This document shows positions 63,854 to 64,000 of a DNA stretch of 64,000 nt, one piece after another (position 1 is the first letter of the stretch; each line of letters starts with the position of its first letter). Made by a program: the position numbers and the translations under genes. The notes beneath the pieces are model-generated. The model was not told the DNA's origin and ran no database searches. It worked only from the letters and a program-made list of their open reading frames with translations. Source of the stretch: RPQJ01 sp963778185 (GTDB lineage: Bacteria > Pseudomonadota > Gammaproteobacteria > Steroidobacterales > Steroidobacteraceae); NCBI GenBank assembly GCA_963778185.1, contig CAVZTF010000003.1, positions 372,001 to 436,000 on the forward strand, given 5' to 3'.

Positions 63854-64000
63854 GTGGTCGAACTGAGCCACGATTCGCGCCCGATCATCGGCCGCGGCCC
63901 GCCGCTGGGCGCGACGTTCATCATGCTTGCGATCGCCTCGGTCGCGCTCATGGTCGCCGACCAGCGCTACGACCAGATGGCCCGCGTGCGGGGCTGGATC
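63854..64000 (+). CDS. mreC: Cell shape protein MreC, N-terminal part
   Basis: The frame opens at GTG 63854 and runs to the window edge (49 codons). RPIIGRGPPLGATFIMLA and the membrane segment at about residues 18-36, followed by DQRYDQMARVRGWI, fit MreC. It is incomplete because of the window, not truncated biologically. Confidence 0.9.
   Translation, partial: MVELSHDSRPIIGRGPPLGATFIMLAIASVALMVADQRYDQMARVRGWI

Overview
This 64 kb window is GC-rich, densely coded chromosome from a gammaproteobacterium. The block lolB–ispE–tRNA-Gln–prs–rplY–pth–ychF, divergent from hemA–prfA–prmC, is the classical gammaproteobacterial arrangement. GatCAB amidotransferase genes, a complete classical menaquinone (Men) operon, Hsp33, class I fumarase and mreB/mreC fit a Xanthomonadales/Chromatiales-like or related soil/water lineage. 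I cannot name the genus from sequence alone.

Layout. 1–1.5 kb: 3' end of an omega-amino-acid:pyruvate aminotransferase and an outer-membrane protein. 1.7–11.5 kb: a stress/dormancy-like island with a cupin, a phosphoribosyltransferase, an APH-like kinase, a second PRPP synthetase, RtcB RNA ligase, archease, an HPF-like ribosome hibernation factor, a dead nicotinamidase, an APH+P-loop kinase, a double universal stress protein and a DAACS symporter. 11.7–24.8 kb: tRNA-Met, a secreted unknown protein, then the ychF…lolB and hemA…mtgA housekeeping blocks. 24.9–29.1 kb: a Baeyer-Villiger-type monooxygenase, an M28 peptidase, a small beta-barrel and a YciI protein. 29.1–37.3 kb: menF-D-H-B-A-C-E, every junction overlapping by 1 or 4 bases. 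37.3–41.1 kb: a methyltransferase, a truncated flavin reductase, a macrodomain, a glycine-zipper lipoprotein and a zinc-sensing-type diguanylate cyclase. 41.2–46.8 kb: an ArsR–methyltransferase fusion, metF and metH, with a perfect palindromic operator in front.

46.8–53.6 kb is the main accessory feature: a sedentary chromosomal integron. An IntI-type integrase (with the IntI-specific insert) points left; an attI-like site and at least seven gene cassettes run right, separated by attC sites whose folded arms keep the extrahelical base. Cassette boundaries are confirmed internally: the 5' end of a cassette is complementary to the R'' box of its own attC exactly in four cassettes and with one mismatch in two. 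Cassettes carry a methyltransferase, DUF1428, a HigBA-type toxin–antitoxin, a GFA-family protein, an orphan secreted protein, a RibD/DHFR-like reductase and a glutathione S-transferase. A GNAT acetyltransferase follows the last, degenerate attC.

54.2–64 kb: small enzymes, methionine aminopeptidase, fumA–hslO–DUF938, gatC–gatA–gatB, and mreB with the start of mreC. Two copies of a heptamer-rich inverted repeat family interrupt the gat/fum region. Other structured non-coding DNA includes a 76-bp palindrome between convergent genes at 13.3 kb and a REP-like hairpin that appears to supply the ribosome binding site of prs at 16.95 kb.
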